64,000 nt of DNA from Gemmataceae bacterium (lineage in GTDB: Bacteria; Planctomycetota; Planctomycetia; Gemmatales; Gemmataceae), in NCBI GenBank assembly GCA_022616435.1, contig JAKEET010000041.1, positions 1 to 64,000 of the forward strand. Reading direction: 5' to 3'. The notes under the pieces are model-generated. The model saw only the letters and a program-made list of their open reading frames with translations, did no database searches and was not told the origin of the DNA. Below are positions 26,696-35,714 of the stretch, in pieces (position 1 is the stretch's first letter; each line of letters opens with the position of its first letter). Both the position numbers and the translations under genes were made by a program.

Positions 26696-26866
26696 TCTTT
26701 AGCGCTTCGACGTGGCCCGGAGATTTCGTTCTCGTACGAGGATCCCGGCATTCAAGTCAGCGTCGAGGGGCAATTGCCGGAGAATGTGGCCCGACAAGTC
26801 GTTGACGAGGTGCTTGCCAACATTGAGCGCATTACGGGGCAGCGTGGACGGATCGTGGAGTTGTGA
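26696..26866 (+). pseudogene. C-terminal gene remnant after the DUF4432 stop
   Basis: Right after the DUF4432 TGA the same frame gives about 56 protein-like codons ending in TGA (ISFSYEDPGIQVSVEGQL, then ENVARQVVDEVLANIERITG). There is no start codon at its head, so it looks like the tail of a gene whose 5' part was lost. I do not recognise it. The next gene starts 5 bases after its stop. Confidence 0.45.
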
Positions 26867-26871
26867 ATCCC

Positions 26872-27120
26872 ATGTCGTCCGCCGAGAAGCCGAAGAAACG
26901 TGGGCCAAAAGGCGGCATCAAGCATCAGCCGGGGCGCGGGCACGACCGCAAGAGCCAGCGCGGCAAGAAGGAGCGTTGGAAGCGGAAAGCTCGGCAGCAG
27001 CACCAGCAAAGGATGGAAGAGGCAAGAAAACAATGGGAACTTTACGATAAACTAACCAAAGAGCAGCGAAGCCTCATGGAATTGCCGGAACCAACGCTGC
27101 CGAGGCCCGACGATGTCTAA
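26872..27120 (+). CDS. Small basic hypothetical protein
   Basis: 82 aa, very rich in Lys, Arg, Glu and Gln (KKRGPKGGIKHQPGRGHDRK at about 8-27, then a helical QQQHQQRMEEARKQWELY-type stretch). The N-terminal half looks disordered and nucleic-acid-like, the C-terminal half helical. The ATG at 26872 fits GGAG at 26857; a GTG at 26863 is too close. It overlaps the next gene by 8 bases, so the two are co-translated. Function unknown. Confidence 0.6.
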   Translation: MSSAEKPKKRGPKGGIKHQPGRGHDRKSQRGKKERWKRKARQQHQQRMEEARKQWELYDKLTKEQRSLMELPEPTLPRPDDV

Positions 27121-27655
27121 GACAGTACTGCGGACCAAACGGAAGTTTTCGTCGATCGCCGACGAAATCGAGTACGTTTATCAGAAACTCCTGCACTGGT
27201 TTTATCCAGTTCGTGACCCGGCCAAGGCACGCCGTTATGCATCGCGCCTTAAGAGATTGCTTCAGCGCCGCAAGAAGGTTCGGCCCGGTATCTTCACGGA
27301 AGAATGCTGGTCCCTGGTGTGCGAGGTCGAGGGAGATTATTTGCAGGCCATACGCCATCGCAAGAATGAAATTCGCCTGATTCGCCGACTGCATTCCATC
27401 ACATCGAAGGATCAATGGGAACTCGTCAGCCGATTTTATGGCTACGATGACCTGAGCGACCGCTTGGATCTGTTGGCATTGCTGTACGACGGCATCGGCC
27501 AGACCGATCGCGCCATCAAGATTCTCCGCGAGTCCAAGGCGCTCTGCGACCGACACGGCATCCCGTTCGACGGCGAAGAAATCCTGCAAGAACTGCTAAG
27601 CGATCCCCAAGGAAACGGTACGCGGAATGGACGAGTCAAGTCGCGCAAGCATTGA
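27113..27655 (+). CDS. Hypothetical helical protein
   Basis: 180 aa, not recognised. It is basic at the N-terminus ([23 protein letters not shown] at about 38-54), with TPR-like helices toward the C-terminus ([20 protein letters not shown] at about 121-140). No signal peptide or membrane span. It overlaps the preceding small gene (ATG inside its last codons) and is followed after 23 bases by kdsA. Lower GC than its neighbours. Confidence 0.6.
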   Translation: MSKTVLRTKRKFSSIADEIEYVYQKLLHWFYPVRDPAKARRYASRLKRLLQRRKKVRPGIFTEECWSLVCEVEGDYLQAIRHRKNEIRLIRRLHSITSKDQWELVSRFYGYDDLSDRLDLLALLYDGIGQTDRAIKILRESKALCDRHGIPFDGEEILQELLSDPQGNGTRNGRVKSRKH

Positions 27656-27678
27656 GAACTTCAAGGAGGAATCAAACG

Positions 27679-28500
27679 ATGGCAAGAACCGTCTCCATTG
27701 GCAACCTTGTTTGCGGCCCCGGCAACCCCCTCCTCTGGATCGCCGGCCCGTGCGTCATCGAAACACACGACCTCACCTTGTGGATCGCCGAGCGCCTGGC
27801 CGAGATGGCTCAACGGCTCAAAATCCCGCTGGTCTTCAAGGCGTCGTTCGACAAGGCCAATCGAACCTCGGCGAAGTCGTTTCGCGGCCCCGGTTTGCAC
27901 GAAGGTCTCAAGACGCTCGACACCGTCAAACGCCGCACCGGGTTGCCGGTGACGACTGACATCCACGAATGCAGCCAGGCCGAGCCGGCGGGGCAGGTCA
28001 TCGATCTCTTGCAGATCCCGGCGTTCCTGGCGCGGCAGACCGATCTGCTGTTCGCCGCCGCGAAGACCGGCCGGGCCGTCAATGTCAAGAAGGGCCAGTT
28101 CATGGCGCCGTGGGACATGAAGAACGTCGTCAGTAAGATGGCAGAGGCGGGCAATCACAACTTGTTGCTCACCGAGCGCGGCTCAACCTTCGGCTACGGC
28201 CAGCTAGTCAACGACATGCGCAGCATCCCGATGATGCAGGAACTCGGTTGCCCCGTGATCTTCGACGCCACCCACAGCGTACAGAAACCATCGGCCCTGG
28301 GGGACCGCACCGGCGGCGAACGCCGCATGATTCCGTATCTTGCCAGAGCGGCGGTCGCCTGCGGGTGCGACGGCGTCTTTCTCGAAACCCATCCCCGGCC
28401 AGATGAAGCGCTGAGCGACGGCCCGAACATGATCGCCCTGGACGACCTGCCGGGCTTAATCGAACGCTGTGAACGCCTGCGGGCGGCGCTGGCCGGGTGA
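27679..28500 (+). CDS. kdsA: 3-deoxy-8-phosphooctulonate synthase
   Basis: 273 aa. It makes KDO-8-phosphate from arabinose-5-phosphate and PEP for lipopolysaccharide core. Seen: IAGPCVIET near residue 17, [21 protein letters not shown] near 53, TDIHECSQ near 93, [15 protein letters not shown] near 137, and [16 protein letters not shown] near 165. The ATG at 27679 has AAGGAGG upstream. Presence of KDO synthesis supports an outer membrane with LPS. The downstream lipoprotein gene follows closely. Confidence 0.94.
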   Translation: MARTVSIGNLVCGPGNPLLWIAGPCVIETHDLTLWIAERLAEMAQRLKIPLVFKASFDKANRTSAKSFRGPGLHEGLKTLDTVKRRTGLPVTTDIHECSQAEPAGQVIDLLQIPAFLARQTDLLFAAAKTGRAVNVKKGQFMAPWDMKNVVSKMAEAGNHNLLLTERGSTFGYGQLVNDMRSIPMMQELGCPVIFDATHSVQKPSALGDRTGGERRMIPYLARAAVACGCDGVFLETHPRPDEALSDGPNMIALDDLPGLIERCERLRAALAG

Positions 28501-28532
28501 CGGCTCACGCGTTTCGAAGTCTTGGAACCTCG

Positions 28533-30620
28533 ATGCCCAAATCTCGTGCATACCGCCAGTGTTCGCGCCGGCGCGTCGGCGGCGTTGCTCTGCTCGCGTC
28601 GGTGCTCCTGCTCAGCAACGGTTGCAGCCGCGAGCCGGCCAATTCACGTACGCAGCCAGTCCAGGTCGCCGAGCAACGCGATGATTCGCTGGCCCTGGCG
28701 CTGGAGCTGTTCCAGCAATCCAGGGAGCCCGGTCAGGTTCGCGCCGCCCTGAACGCGATCAGCGGCCCGCTCGCCAAGCTGGCGCACAAGTCGGCCGCCA
28801 GCTACGACGCCGCCGCGCGCGCACACATTCAGAAACAATTCGGCCTGACCGCCGCCGAGATGGACGACCTGGAAGCCCGCACGACGCGCCCCCTGGACGC
28901 TCCCTACCTCGACGGCTGTTTCCTGTTCCGCGACGCCGCGCGCGGGCTGGAGATCGGCGGCCTCCCGCGGCCGGATCAGCTGGCCTTGGGGCTGGCCTGG
29001 ACCACGCGGCACATCCTGTTGCACGAGCAAAGGGACGACGGCCTGCCGCCGCATCTCGTCGTACAGAACGGCTGGGGCAGTGCGCGCGACCGGGCGCTGG
29101 TGTTTTGCGAGCTGGCCCGGCAATGGCAGCTCGACAGCGTCCTCTTGACATTTCCGAAGGACGCCGGCGCGCGGCTGCTGGTTGGCGTCCTCGTGCCCAG
29201 CAAGGACGGCGATGACCTCTTGCTGTTCGACCCACGGCTGGGGATGCCGGTGGCCGGCCCGAAGGGGATCGCCAGCCTGGCCGAGGTCCGCGCTCAACCG
29301 GAGCTGCTCAAGGTAAGTGGAATCACGCCGCAGCAGTGGCGGCAGACGGCGGCGCGCTGGGCAAGTCCGGCGCCAGGCCTGGCGCCGCGCATGAAAGCCC
29401 TGGAAGAGCTGCTCGCCAGCCAGGAAAGCGTGCGGCTCTTCCACGACGTCGCCGGCCTGGAGCGCCGTCTGACGGCGCTGAAGCTGGCCGCGTCCGCCTG
29501 GCCCGACGACGATCGCGGCGCGCCGCCGGGCCGGCTGCGGCGCTTCTATCCCAAGGGTGAAGGCGGCGTGGACGACGGCCAGCGCCTGATTCAATCGACG
29601 CTGCTGAAGGTGATGCCCGCGGGAGTGCTCGCCAAGTATCAGCAGCTGAAGGTGTTGACCGACCTCGGCGATGCCGGGCAGGACATGCTGACGAAGAACA
29701 TCACCGCGACTCTCGTTCACAAGTATGCCGTGGAGCCGCGCACGGCGCTGTTGCGCGGCCGTTACGAGGACGCGCTCAAGCGGGCCGACCGCATCGGCAC
29801 GATCCTCGACCACACCGACCTGGCGGCGCCGATCCCCGAGGAGCAGTTCCATCAGCAGATCGCCACGTGGCGCGAGCGCGTCATCCGGGCGCACGTGGAG
29901 GGGGATGAAGCCCGCACGAAGCAGCTCTGGGGCGAGGATCAGTTCATCTGGGCATTGCTGCAGGTCGACGACGCGGTCAGCCCGCAGCGGCACGAGCGCA
30001 AGGTGCTGAGCCAGATCGTGGTGCGCGCTTGCCGCGACCCGCTGGGCAACCAGGCCGAGGCGATCAAGGCGGCGTGCTGGGAGGAACAAGCGGCCAGGCT
30101 GGCGGCGCAGGCCCAGGAACGCCGCCGCGCCGGGACCGACCGTGCGCGGCTGCGGGGCGACGTCGACAGCGCCTGGAAGAACGCCCGCAGCGGTTGGGCC
30201 AAGTACCTGTACCGCGGCGACGTCCCCCGCGCCCAAATCGCCCGGCGGCTGGCGGCGGCCGCCGCCTGGTGGCGCGAAGGGCAGGTTGCCCTCGCGATCG
30301 GCCTGATGGAGGAGCTCCATCTGGACATGCATCGGGCCCTGGAAGCGCGGCTGCGTCAAGCAGAAGCGAACCGGCGGCTCGGCGCTCGCGAATCGGCGCA
30401 GAGCGCGCTCGCCGCGCTGCGCCACGAGGTGACGGCCATCCAGAAACTGGAAGAGCCGCGGAAACTGCTCCAGGGATGCCTCGACGAAGTCCGCGGCAAA
30501 CCAGCGGCTGCCATCATGGTCCATCGGCTCGACCTGCTGATGCGCACCTGGACGCCGGACGGATCGCTGGCCGTGCTGCACGAGCGGCTGGACCGGCAAT
30601 TGGATGCCTGGAAACAGTGA
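28533..30620 (+). CDS. Large lipoprotein with transglutaminase-like/TPR features
   Basis: 695 aa. A signal peptide with lipobox LLSNGC (Cys at about 31) makes it a lipoprotein. The segment near residues 170-210 (GWGSARDRALVFCELARQWQ, LDSVLLTFP) resembles the core of transglutaminase-like planctomycete proteins. The rest is mainly helical, with Ala/Arg-rich stretches (about 480-640). A GTG at 28497 overlapping the kdsA stop would also be in frame; the ATG at 28533 gives a better signal peptide. Function unknown; probably an envelope scaffold. Confidence 0.7.
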   Translation: MPKSRAYRQCSRRRVGGVALLASVLLLSNGCSREPANSRTQPVQVAEQRDDSLALALELFQQSREPGQVRAALNAISGPLAKLAHKSAASYDAAARAHIQKQFGLTAAEMDDLEARTTRPLDAPYLDGCFLFRDAARGLEIGGLPRPDQLALGLAWTTRHILLHEQRDDGLPPHLVVQNGWGSARDRALVFCELARQWQLDSVLLTFPKDAGARLLVGVLVPSKDGDDLLLFDPRLGMPVAGPKGIASLAEVRAQPELLKVSGITPQQWRQTAARWASPAPGLAPRMKALEELLASQESVRLFHDVAGLERRLTALKLAASAWPDDDRGAPPGRLRRFYPKGEGGVDDGQRLIQSTLLKVMPAGVLAKYQQLKVLTDLGDAGQDMLTKNITATLVHKYAVEPRTALLRGRYEDALKRADRIGTILDHTDLAAPIPEEQFHQQIATWRERVIRAHVEGDEARTKQLWGEDQFIWALLQVDDAVSPQRHERKVLSQIVVRACRDPLGNQAEAIKAACWEEQAARLAAQAQERRRAGTDRARLRGDVDSAWKNARSGWAKYLYRGDVPRAQIARRLAAAAAWWREGQVALAIGLMEELHLDMHRALEARLRQAEANRRLGARESAQSALAALRHEVTAIQKLEEPRKLLQGCLDEVRGKPAAAIMVHRLDLLMRTWTPDGSLAVLHERLDRQLDAWKQ

Positions 30621-30777
30621 GCGGCGTGCGTGTTCAGAAACCCCGGGTTCGGCCTTCGGCCCTACGCACATTCGGTGGGGAGTTGGCAAGTTGGCAAGAT
30701 GGAGATCCATCCTACCGGCCGGATACCTGGAAAGCCCGCCCCACTTCACGACAATGAGAGCAACGGAGTGTTCTCTC

Positions 30778-31521
30778 ATGGATTACCGCGTCGAGCTCGA
30801 CAACTTTCGCGGGCCGATGGACCTGTTGCTCTGGCTCGTCAAGCACAACGAAGTCGATATCTACGACATCCCCATCGCGATCATTCTCGAGCAGTTCAAC
30901 GCTTATCTCGACTTGATCCAGTTCATCGACGTCGAGCTGGCCGGCGAGTTTCTGCTGACAGCGGCCACGCTCATGGAGATCAAGAGCCGGATGCTGTTGC
31001 CGCGCGTGCCGGAGGCCGAGGCGGCGGACGAGGATCCGCGGCTGGAGCTGGTCAAGCAGTTGATCGAGTACAAGAAGTACAAGGAAGCGGCGGCGCTCCT
31101 GGAACGGCAGGCGGAGAAGCAACTGACGCGGCTGGCGCGGCTGCCGAGCGAGCGGCCGGCGTTCGATCCGGCCCAGCAGCCGTTGCGGAAGGTGGAGCTG
31201 TGGGACCTGGTCAGCGCCTTCGGCCGGCTGATGCGCGAGACGATCGCGCTTCAGCCGAAGCAGATCATCATGGACGAGACGCCGATCCAGGTGCACATGG
31301 AGCGGATTCTCGACCGGCTGCGGCACGCGGGACGGCTGTCGTTCGCGGACGTGTTCACGCCGCCCCACACGCGCGGGCGGCTCCTGGGGATCTTCCTGGC
31401 GATCCTGGAGTTGATCAAGGGCCGCAAGATCCAGGCCGAGCAAGCCGAGCCGTTCGACACGGTCTGGATCGTGCTGGCGCCGCCGGTCATGGCCGACGAC
31501 ACGGCGGCGCCGGTATCGTGA
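30778..31521 (+). CDS. scpA: Segregation and condensation protein A
   Basis: 247 aa. It is the kleisin subunit of the SMC-ScpAB condensin. Seen: VELDNFRGPMDLLLWLVKHN at residues 4-23, VDIYDIPIAIILEQF (about 25-39), LAGEFLLTAATLMEIKSRML (about 55-74) and a C-terminal winged-helix-like domain. The ATG at 30778 starts the conserved N-terminus; the upstream ATG at 30604 is a chance extension. scpB and smc are not in the window. Confidence 0.92.
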   Translation: MDYRVELDNFRGPMDLLLWLVKHNEVDIYDIPIAIILEQFNAYLDLIQFIDVELAGEFLLTAATLMEIKSRMLLPRVPEAEAADEDPRLELVKQLIEYKKYKEAAALLERQAEKQLTRLARLPSERPAFDPAQQPLRKVELWDLVSAFGRLMRETIALQPKQIIMDETPIQVHMERILDRLRHAGRLSFADVFTPPHTRGRLLGIFLAILELIKGRKIQAEQAEPFDTVWIVLAPPVMADDTAAPVS

Positions 31522-31538
31522 TTCGTCGGGGCGGCACG

Positions 31539-32663
31539 TCACCGTTTCTGTCCTCGGCGGCCCACGCCGAACTGATCGCCGACCAGCACGATCACGCCGT
31601 CGATCAGGATGACCTCCACCACCTTTTCGCTGTGGACCTCGCGTCCTTCCTCGTCCATCAACTGGGCGACGATCTTCTTGCTCTTCACGTCGATGACGTC
31701 GCCGGTCGAGGGATACGCGTACTGGCCGTCGCGGGTGAACGTCACCCAGCCGGGTTGCTCGCGCAGCTTGATGCTCTGGAGTTGCTTGGGCGGCGTGACG
31801 CGGTTGTCGAAGATGTGGACGCGCTGGTTGGCCGCGTCGCAGACCCACACTTCCGTTTCATCCGGCGTCAGGCCGACCCCGTGGCTGGGGCAGCCGTGCC
31901 GCTTCACCATCCCCTGCTTGAAACCCTCCACCTCCACCGTGGCGATCTTCTTGCCCGACTTCAAATCGCCGATCTCGAATCCCAGCAGGCCGTTGACGGT
32001 GACATAGATCCGCGAGCGATCGGCGTTCACCGTAAGCGGCCGGATGCCGGCGCTGAAGGGACCGACCTTCTGGATGATCTGGTGCGTCGTCGTGTCGGCC
32101 ACCGGCAGGATCGGCGAGCTGATGCCCGCCAGGTACATGCGGGCGCCGTCGAGGCTGACCACCGTGTTGTGGGCGCGGTTCTTGGTGACGAGCTGCGTGA
32201 CCACGTCGCCCGTGGACGCATCGACGACGTTCCAGTGGTCCTTCTCCAGCGACGGCACGTAGATCGTCTTGCCGTCGGGAGTGATCGACGGCCGATCGCA
32301 GCCGCCGGGCAGGGCCTTCTCCCACAACATCTTTTCGGCGACGAGGTCGAAGCAATAGAGTTTCGTGAGCGTGGTGAAGTAGAGCTTCTTGGTGGCGGCG
32401 CAGGCGCACACGCCCTTGATGTTCTCGGGCTTGGCCGCCTGGCTGGCCGGTGTGGCGATGCGCTTGACGAACTTGTGGCCGTGGTCGATGTCGAAGATCA
32501 GGATGCCGGCGCCGCCGAACTCCAGATAATTGCGGATGCCGGGGGCGACCACGTAGAGCAGCCGGCGCGGCTTGCCCGACTCGTCCGCCCGAGCCGGCGC
32601 CGGCGCCAGGCTGACGACGAGCAAACCCATCACGACAAACATGCGGAACAGGTTGCGGATCAT
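31539..32663 (-). CDS. Exported YVTN-type beta-propeller protein
   Basis: 374 aa. A signal peptide (residues 1-25) is followed by YVTN/Kelch-like blades with recurring DxxTGxVV and LxPDGKxxYV patterns (ITPDGKTIYVPSLEKDHWNV, VVDASTGDVVTQLV, VNADRSRIYVTVNGLLGFEI). It should form a seven-bladed propeller in the periplasm; ligand unknown. The ATG at 32663 gives the signal peptide; the frame extends to 32924 without one. The C-terminus is convergent with scpA (17 bases apart). Confidence 0.82.
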   Translation of the reverse strand: MIRNLFRMFVVMGLLVVSLAPAPARADESGKPRRLLYVVAPGIRNYLEFGGAGILIFDIDHGHKFVKRIATPASQAAKPENIKGVCACAATKKLYFTTLTKLYCFDLVAEKMLWEKALPGGCDRPSITPDGKTIYVPSLEKDHWNVVDASTGDVVTQLVTKNRAHNTVVSLDGARMYLAGISSPILPVADTTTHQIIQKVGPFSAGIRPLTVNADRSRIYVTVNGLLGFEIGDLKSGKKIATVEVEGFKQGMVKRHGCPSHGVGLTPDETEVWVCDAANQRVHIFDNRVTPPKQLQSIKLREQPGWVTFTRDGQYAYPSTGDVIDVKSKKIVAQLMDEEGREVHSEKVVEVILIDGVIVLVGDQFGVGRRGQKR

Positions 32664-32736
32664 GACGGCGATTCCCCGAATGCTTGAATGATGATGCCTG
32701 CGACGTAGTGTAATCTCTCTCGTGGATGGAGGCAAC

Positions 32737-33099
32737 ATGCCCACGCTCATCGGCGAACCGGCCCGCATCGAAGCCGCGGGAACCAAGCCCAAGCTCATCG
32801 ACGAGTACATCGGCCGCGTCAATTCCCGGCATGAGGCGGTCAGCATCGCGCACATGCGGAGCCCGAGCGGCTGGGAAGAGCCCGGCCAGACGCCGGAGTT
32901 CGAGGAGTTCAGCGTCGTGCTCAAAGGGATGCTGAAGGTGGAACACCAGGGCGGGGCGTTGGAAGTGCACGCGGGCCAGGCCGTGATCGCGCATGCCGGC
33001 GAATGGGTGCGCTACAGCACGCCGGGCCCGGAGGGGGCGGAGTACATCGCCGTGTGCCTGCCGGCGTTCGCGCCGTTCAACGTGCATCGGGACCATTAG
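32737..33099 (+). CDS. Cupin-domain protein
   Basis: 120 aa. A single cupin barrel: FEEFSVVLKGMLKVEHQGGA (about 55-74) and VHAGQAVIAHAGEWVRYSTP (about 77-96). The usual cupin-1 metal motif GxHxH-E is weak; the loop PGQTPEFEEF lacks paired His, so it may be metal-free. The ATG at 32737 has GGAGG five bases upstream. Small-molecule or regulatory binding is likely. It is divergent from the beta-propeller gene. Confidence 0.78.
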   Translation: MPTLIGEPARIEAAGTKPKLIDEYIGRVNSRHEAVSIAHMRSPSGWEEPGQTPEFEEFSVVLKGMLKVEHQGGALEVHAGQAVIAHAGEWVRYSTPGPEGAEYIAVCLPAFAPFNVHRDH

Positions 33100-33110
33100 T
33101 CGAGGCCGAG

Positions 33111-33162
33111 TGTCGCCTTTCGCTCCGCGAAAGAGCGTGCTTTCGCGGAGCGAAAGCCGACA
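33111..33162. repeat. Long palindromic repeat, CTTTCGCTCCGCGAAAG
   Basis: CTTTCGCTCCGCGAAAG (33117-33133) pairs perfectly with 33140-33156 around AGCGTG. Across one C-C mismatch, TGTCG (33111) pairs with CGACA (33158). It lies between the cupin and the prenyltransferase-like gene and could end the cupin transcript. Confidence 0.85.
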
Positions 33163-33185
33163 TTCGCCGAGCGCAGCCAGCCACC

Positions 33186-34130
33186 ATGGGTTTCTACCTC
33201 GAACACCTGAACTCGCGCCTGGCCGAAGGCGCTGCGCGCTTGCCCGCAGATCTGCGCGAGCGGCACGCAGCCTACGTGCGCGGCAAGCAGCTTGCCGACG
33301 GCGGCTTTCCCGGCCGCGATGACGGTTCCGACCTCTATTACACCGGGTTCGCGCTGCGCAGCCTGGCGCTGCTCGACGCGCTCACGCCGGAGGTCTGCGA
33401 GCGCACGGCCGGCTTTCTCAAGAGCTGCTTGACCGGGAGGGCCAGCGTCGTCGATTTCTACTCGTTCCTCTATTCGGTCGCGCTGGTGCAGCTTGGCGGC
33501 GGGCCGGATGTGCTGCAGGGCAGCCCGGCCGATTGGCCCCAGCGCGTCGCCGCCACGCTGGCGCAGTTCCGCACGCCCGACGGCGGCTACAACAAGAACC
33601 CCGGCGCGGCCTCCGGCAGCACCTACCACAGTTTTCTCGTCGGCCTGTGCTACGAGATGCTCGGCCAGGGCCTTCCCGATCCGGAACAGGTCCGCGCCTT
33701 CGTCCTGGGTCGGCGCCGCGACGACGGCGGGTTCGTCGAAGTCGGCCCGATGCGCAAGAGCGGCACCAACCCCACCGCGGCGGCCATTGGCATCCTGCAA
33801 TTGATCCATGGCCCGAATCTCCCGGCCGACGACACGGCGGCGACCGCCGATTTCCTCGCCGGCATGGACTCCATGGAAGGCGGCCTGCGGGCCAACGAGC
33901 GCATCCCGCTCGCCGACCTGCTGTCCACGTTCACGGGCTGCTGGACCCTCGACCAGCTCGGCGCGCTCGATCGCGTGAATCCGCGGCACGTGTACTGCTT
34001 CGCCGAAGCGCTCCAGGAGGAAACGGGCGGCTTCAAGGGCGGCATCTGGGACGAAGCCGCCGACGTGGAGTACACCTTTTACGGAATCGGAACGATGGCG
34101 CTCGTCGCCCCGGCGAGCGTCGAAGCGTAA
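33186..34130 (+). CDS. Prenyltransferase/squalene-oxidase-repeat protein lacking zinc ligands
   Basis: 314 aa. It resembles the beta subunit of eukaryotic protein geranylgeranyltransferases, with five helical repeats each having a GG(F/Y/L) turn: ADGGFPGRDDGSDLYYTGFA, TPDGGYNKNPGAASGSTYHS, RRDDGGFVEVGP, SMEGGLRANERI and EETGGFKGGIWDEAADVEYT. Zinc ligands of the family (Asp, then Cys two residues on, and a late His) align with LADLLST and VEYTFYG, so Asp remains but Cys and His are replaced by Leu and Tyr. It probably keeps the barrel but not classical catalysis. No signal peptide. The stop codon is inside a tandem duplication. Confidence 0.75.
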   Translation: MGFYLEHLNSRLAEGAARLPADLRERHAAYVRGKQLADGGFPGRDDGSDLYYTGFALRSLALLDALTPEVCERTAGFLKSCLTGRASVVDFYSFLYSVALVQLGGGPDVLQGSPADWPQRVAATLAQFRTPDGGYNKNPGAASGSTYHSFLVGLCYEMLGQGLPDPEQVRAFVLGRRRDDGGFVEVGPMRKSGTNPTAAAIGILQLIHGPNLPADDTAATADFLAGMDSMEGGLRANERIPLADLLSTFTGCWTLDQLGALDRVNPRHVYCFAEALQEETGGFKGGIWDEAADVEYTFYGIGTMALVAPASVEA

Positions 34131-34155
34131 CGCCCCGGCGAGCGTCGAAGCGTAA
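34107..34155. repeat. Tandem duplication (24-25 bp) across a stop codon
   Basis: GCCCCGGCGAGCGTCGAAGC plus GTAA occurs at 34107-34130 and again at 34132-34155. The TAA of the prenyltransferase-like gene is 34128-34130. Confidence 0.9.
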
Positions 34156-34193
34156 GCTCGACGTGGCTGAAGGGTCGCCGACACGTCGCGCTG

Positions 34194-34210
34194 ACGCCGC
34201 GCCGCTCGCC
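34194..34210. repeat. Inverted copy of the 103-193 repeat core
   Basis: ACGCCGCGCCGCTCGCC is the exact reverse complement of the first 17 bases of the unit at 103-132. Confidence 0.75.
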
Positions 34211-34286
34211 GAATTTGCTGGGCGCGGCATTCCGGCGCGATACAATCGCCCGTGAATGAATCTCCGCCACGTTCGAGGATCGAGCC

Positions 34287-34976
34287 GTGGACGCGGGCAA
34301 CCCCCCACTTCCGCACGCCCCACCGCCTTCGACCCAGCCGTCCAAAGTCCGCACCTGGCCGCACGCCGTTCAGGCGACGCTGGTCGTCATCGCGGTCGCG
34401 ATAGTCGTTGGCCTGATCACGCATTCGGTGCTGTACGGCAACATCCAGCGTCCGGCGGCGCATCCCGGCGAGCCGCCGCTCACGCGCATCGACCTCAATC
34501 ACGCCACCCGCGCCGAGCTGCAACTGCTCCCCGGAGTTGGCGAACGGCTCGCCCAGCGCATCGAGGCGTACCGCATGTTGTACGGCCCCTATCAGTGCAT
34601 CGACGACTTGCGCAAGGTCCCCGGCATCGGCCCGAAGACCATCGAGCGTCTGCGGCCCTGGCTGATCGTGCATCCGTCGGCGGTTGCGCCGCGCGAAGCA
34701 TCGGCGCCCACGATCACCGTGGAACCGGCTCCAACCAGTCGGAAGGAAGCGGCGCTGCCGACTGAATTGATCGACATCAACACCGCCAGCGCCGCCGAGC
34801 TGGACACGCTCCCGGGAATCGGCCCAAAGTTGTCGCAACGCATCGTCGATGCGCGAGCACAGGCCGCATTCACGAGCGTCGATGAGCTGCGCCGCGTACC
34901 AGGCATCGGGCCGAAAACGATGGAAAAGGTGCGGCCGTATGTTACGGTCGGCGACGCCGATGTAGCGTCGCGCTAA
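34287..34976 (+). CDS. ComEA-like protein with two helix-hairpin-helix domains
   Basis: 229 aa. One membrane span (about 28-49) precedes two ComEA-type units: IDLNHATRAELQLLPGVGER (about 68-87), with KVPGIGPKTIERLRPWL (about 111-127), and IDINTASAAELDTLPGIGPK (about 159-178), with RVPGIGPKTMEKVRPYV (about 203-219). Each unit has two HhH motifs that bind DNA backbone, so the protein is an anchored double DNA-binding protein, plausibly a DNA-uptake receptor. A GTG start is used. No comEC is adjacent. Confidence 0.85.
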   Translation: MDAGNPPLPHAPPPSTQPSKVRTWPHAVQATLVVIAVAIVVGLITHSVLYGNIQRPAAHPGEPPLTRIDLNHATRAELQLLPGVGERLAQRIEAYRMLYGPYQCIDDLRKVPGIGPKTIERLRPWLIVHPSAVAPREASAPTITVEPAPTSRKEAALPTELIDINTASAAELDTLPGIGPKLSQRIVDARAQAAFTSVDELRRVPGIGPKTMEKVRPYVTVGDADVASR

Positions 34977-34986
34977 ATCGCGGTCC

Positions 34987-35679
34987 TCATTTCTTCTCCG
35001 CCGCCGCCTTCTTCTCTGCCGCCGTCAGCATCCGCACGCGGATGTCGCGCACCGCGCCGACCGTGTCCCACGTGCAGAAGCCGAACGGCTTGCAATTGTC
35101 GCACTCGAAGCGGATCGACACCTTGGTGTCCGTGGTGTCGGCGTCGATGACGTGCTTGCCGTCGATCCAGCAGGCGATGCGGTCCTTGGTGACGCGGATC
35201 TTCACCTTGTACCACTGATCCTGCTTGAATTCCTTCGACGTGGTCGTGTCGTTCTCGGAGGCGTCCATGTTGTTGAGGCTCGACAGCCCGATCACCTGCC
35301 CGCCCCAGCCGCCCACGACCAGCGAGCAGAAGGCGTCGCCGACCGGGAAGGTCGTCGTGCAGAAGAAGTCGTTGCCGGCCAGCTTCTTGCCTTCCAGCGT
35401 GACCTCGTAGTCCATCTTCGGAAAGTCGCCGCGCGCGTACTTGACGCCGGTCATGTATTTGCCTTTCTCCATGACGATGGCGCCGTCCTTCACGGACACC
35501 TTGCCGCCGCCGATGTAGCCGGCCGATTTCCAGCCGGTCAGCGATGTGCCGTCGAAGAGGGATTTGCCCTTGGCATCGTCCTTCGCAGCGGGCTCTTTCT
35601 TGGCTTGCGCGGATAGCGCATTGGCCGCGAATAACGGGATTCCCAATGCGGCGATGACGATGAACAATCGACTGGCCAT
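34987..35679 (-). CDS. DUF1080 (3-keto-disaccharide hydrolase-like) exported protein
   Basis: 230 aa. A signal peptide (residues 1-24) precedes a concanavalin-like beta sandwich: SLFDGTSLTGWKSAG near 40, GDFPKMDYEVTLEGKKLAGN near 83, then WYKVKIRVTKDRIACWIDGK near 155. DUF1080 proteins are abundant in planctomycetes and related to 3-keto-glycoside hydrolases. The ATG at 35679 has GAGG upstream; the longer frame to 36129 is the shadow of clpV. It is 35 bases downstream of clpV on the same strand, so it may be co-transcribed. Confidence 0.87.
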   Translation of the reverse strand: MASRLFIVIAALGIPLFAANALSAQAKKEPAAKDDAKGKSLFDGTSLTGWKSAGYIGGGKVSVKDGAIVMEKGKYMTGVKYARGDFPKMDYEVTLEGKKLAGNDFFCTTTFPVGDAFCSLVVGGWGGQVIGLSSLNNMDASENDTTTSKEFKQDQWYKVKIRVTKDRIACWIDGKHVIDADTTDTKVSIRFECDNCKPFGFCTWDTVGAVRDIRVRMLTAAEKKAAAEKK

Positions 35680-35714
35680 GGTTGATCCTCGGTTTCGGGT
35701 TGGACGGCCGCCGC

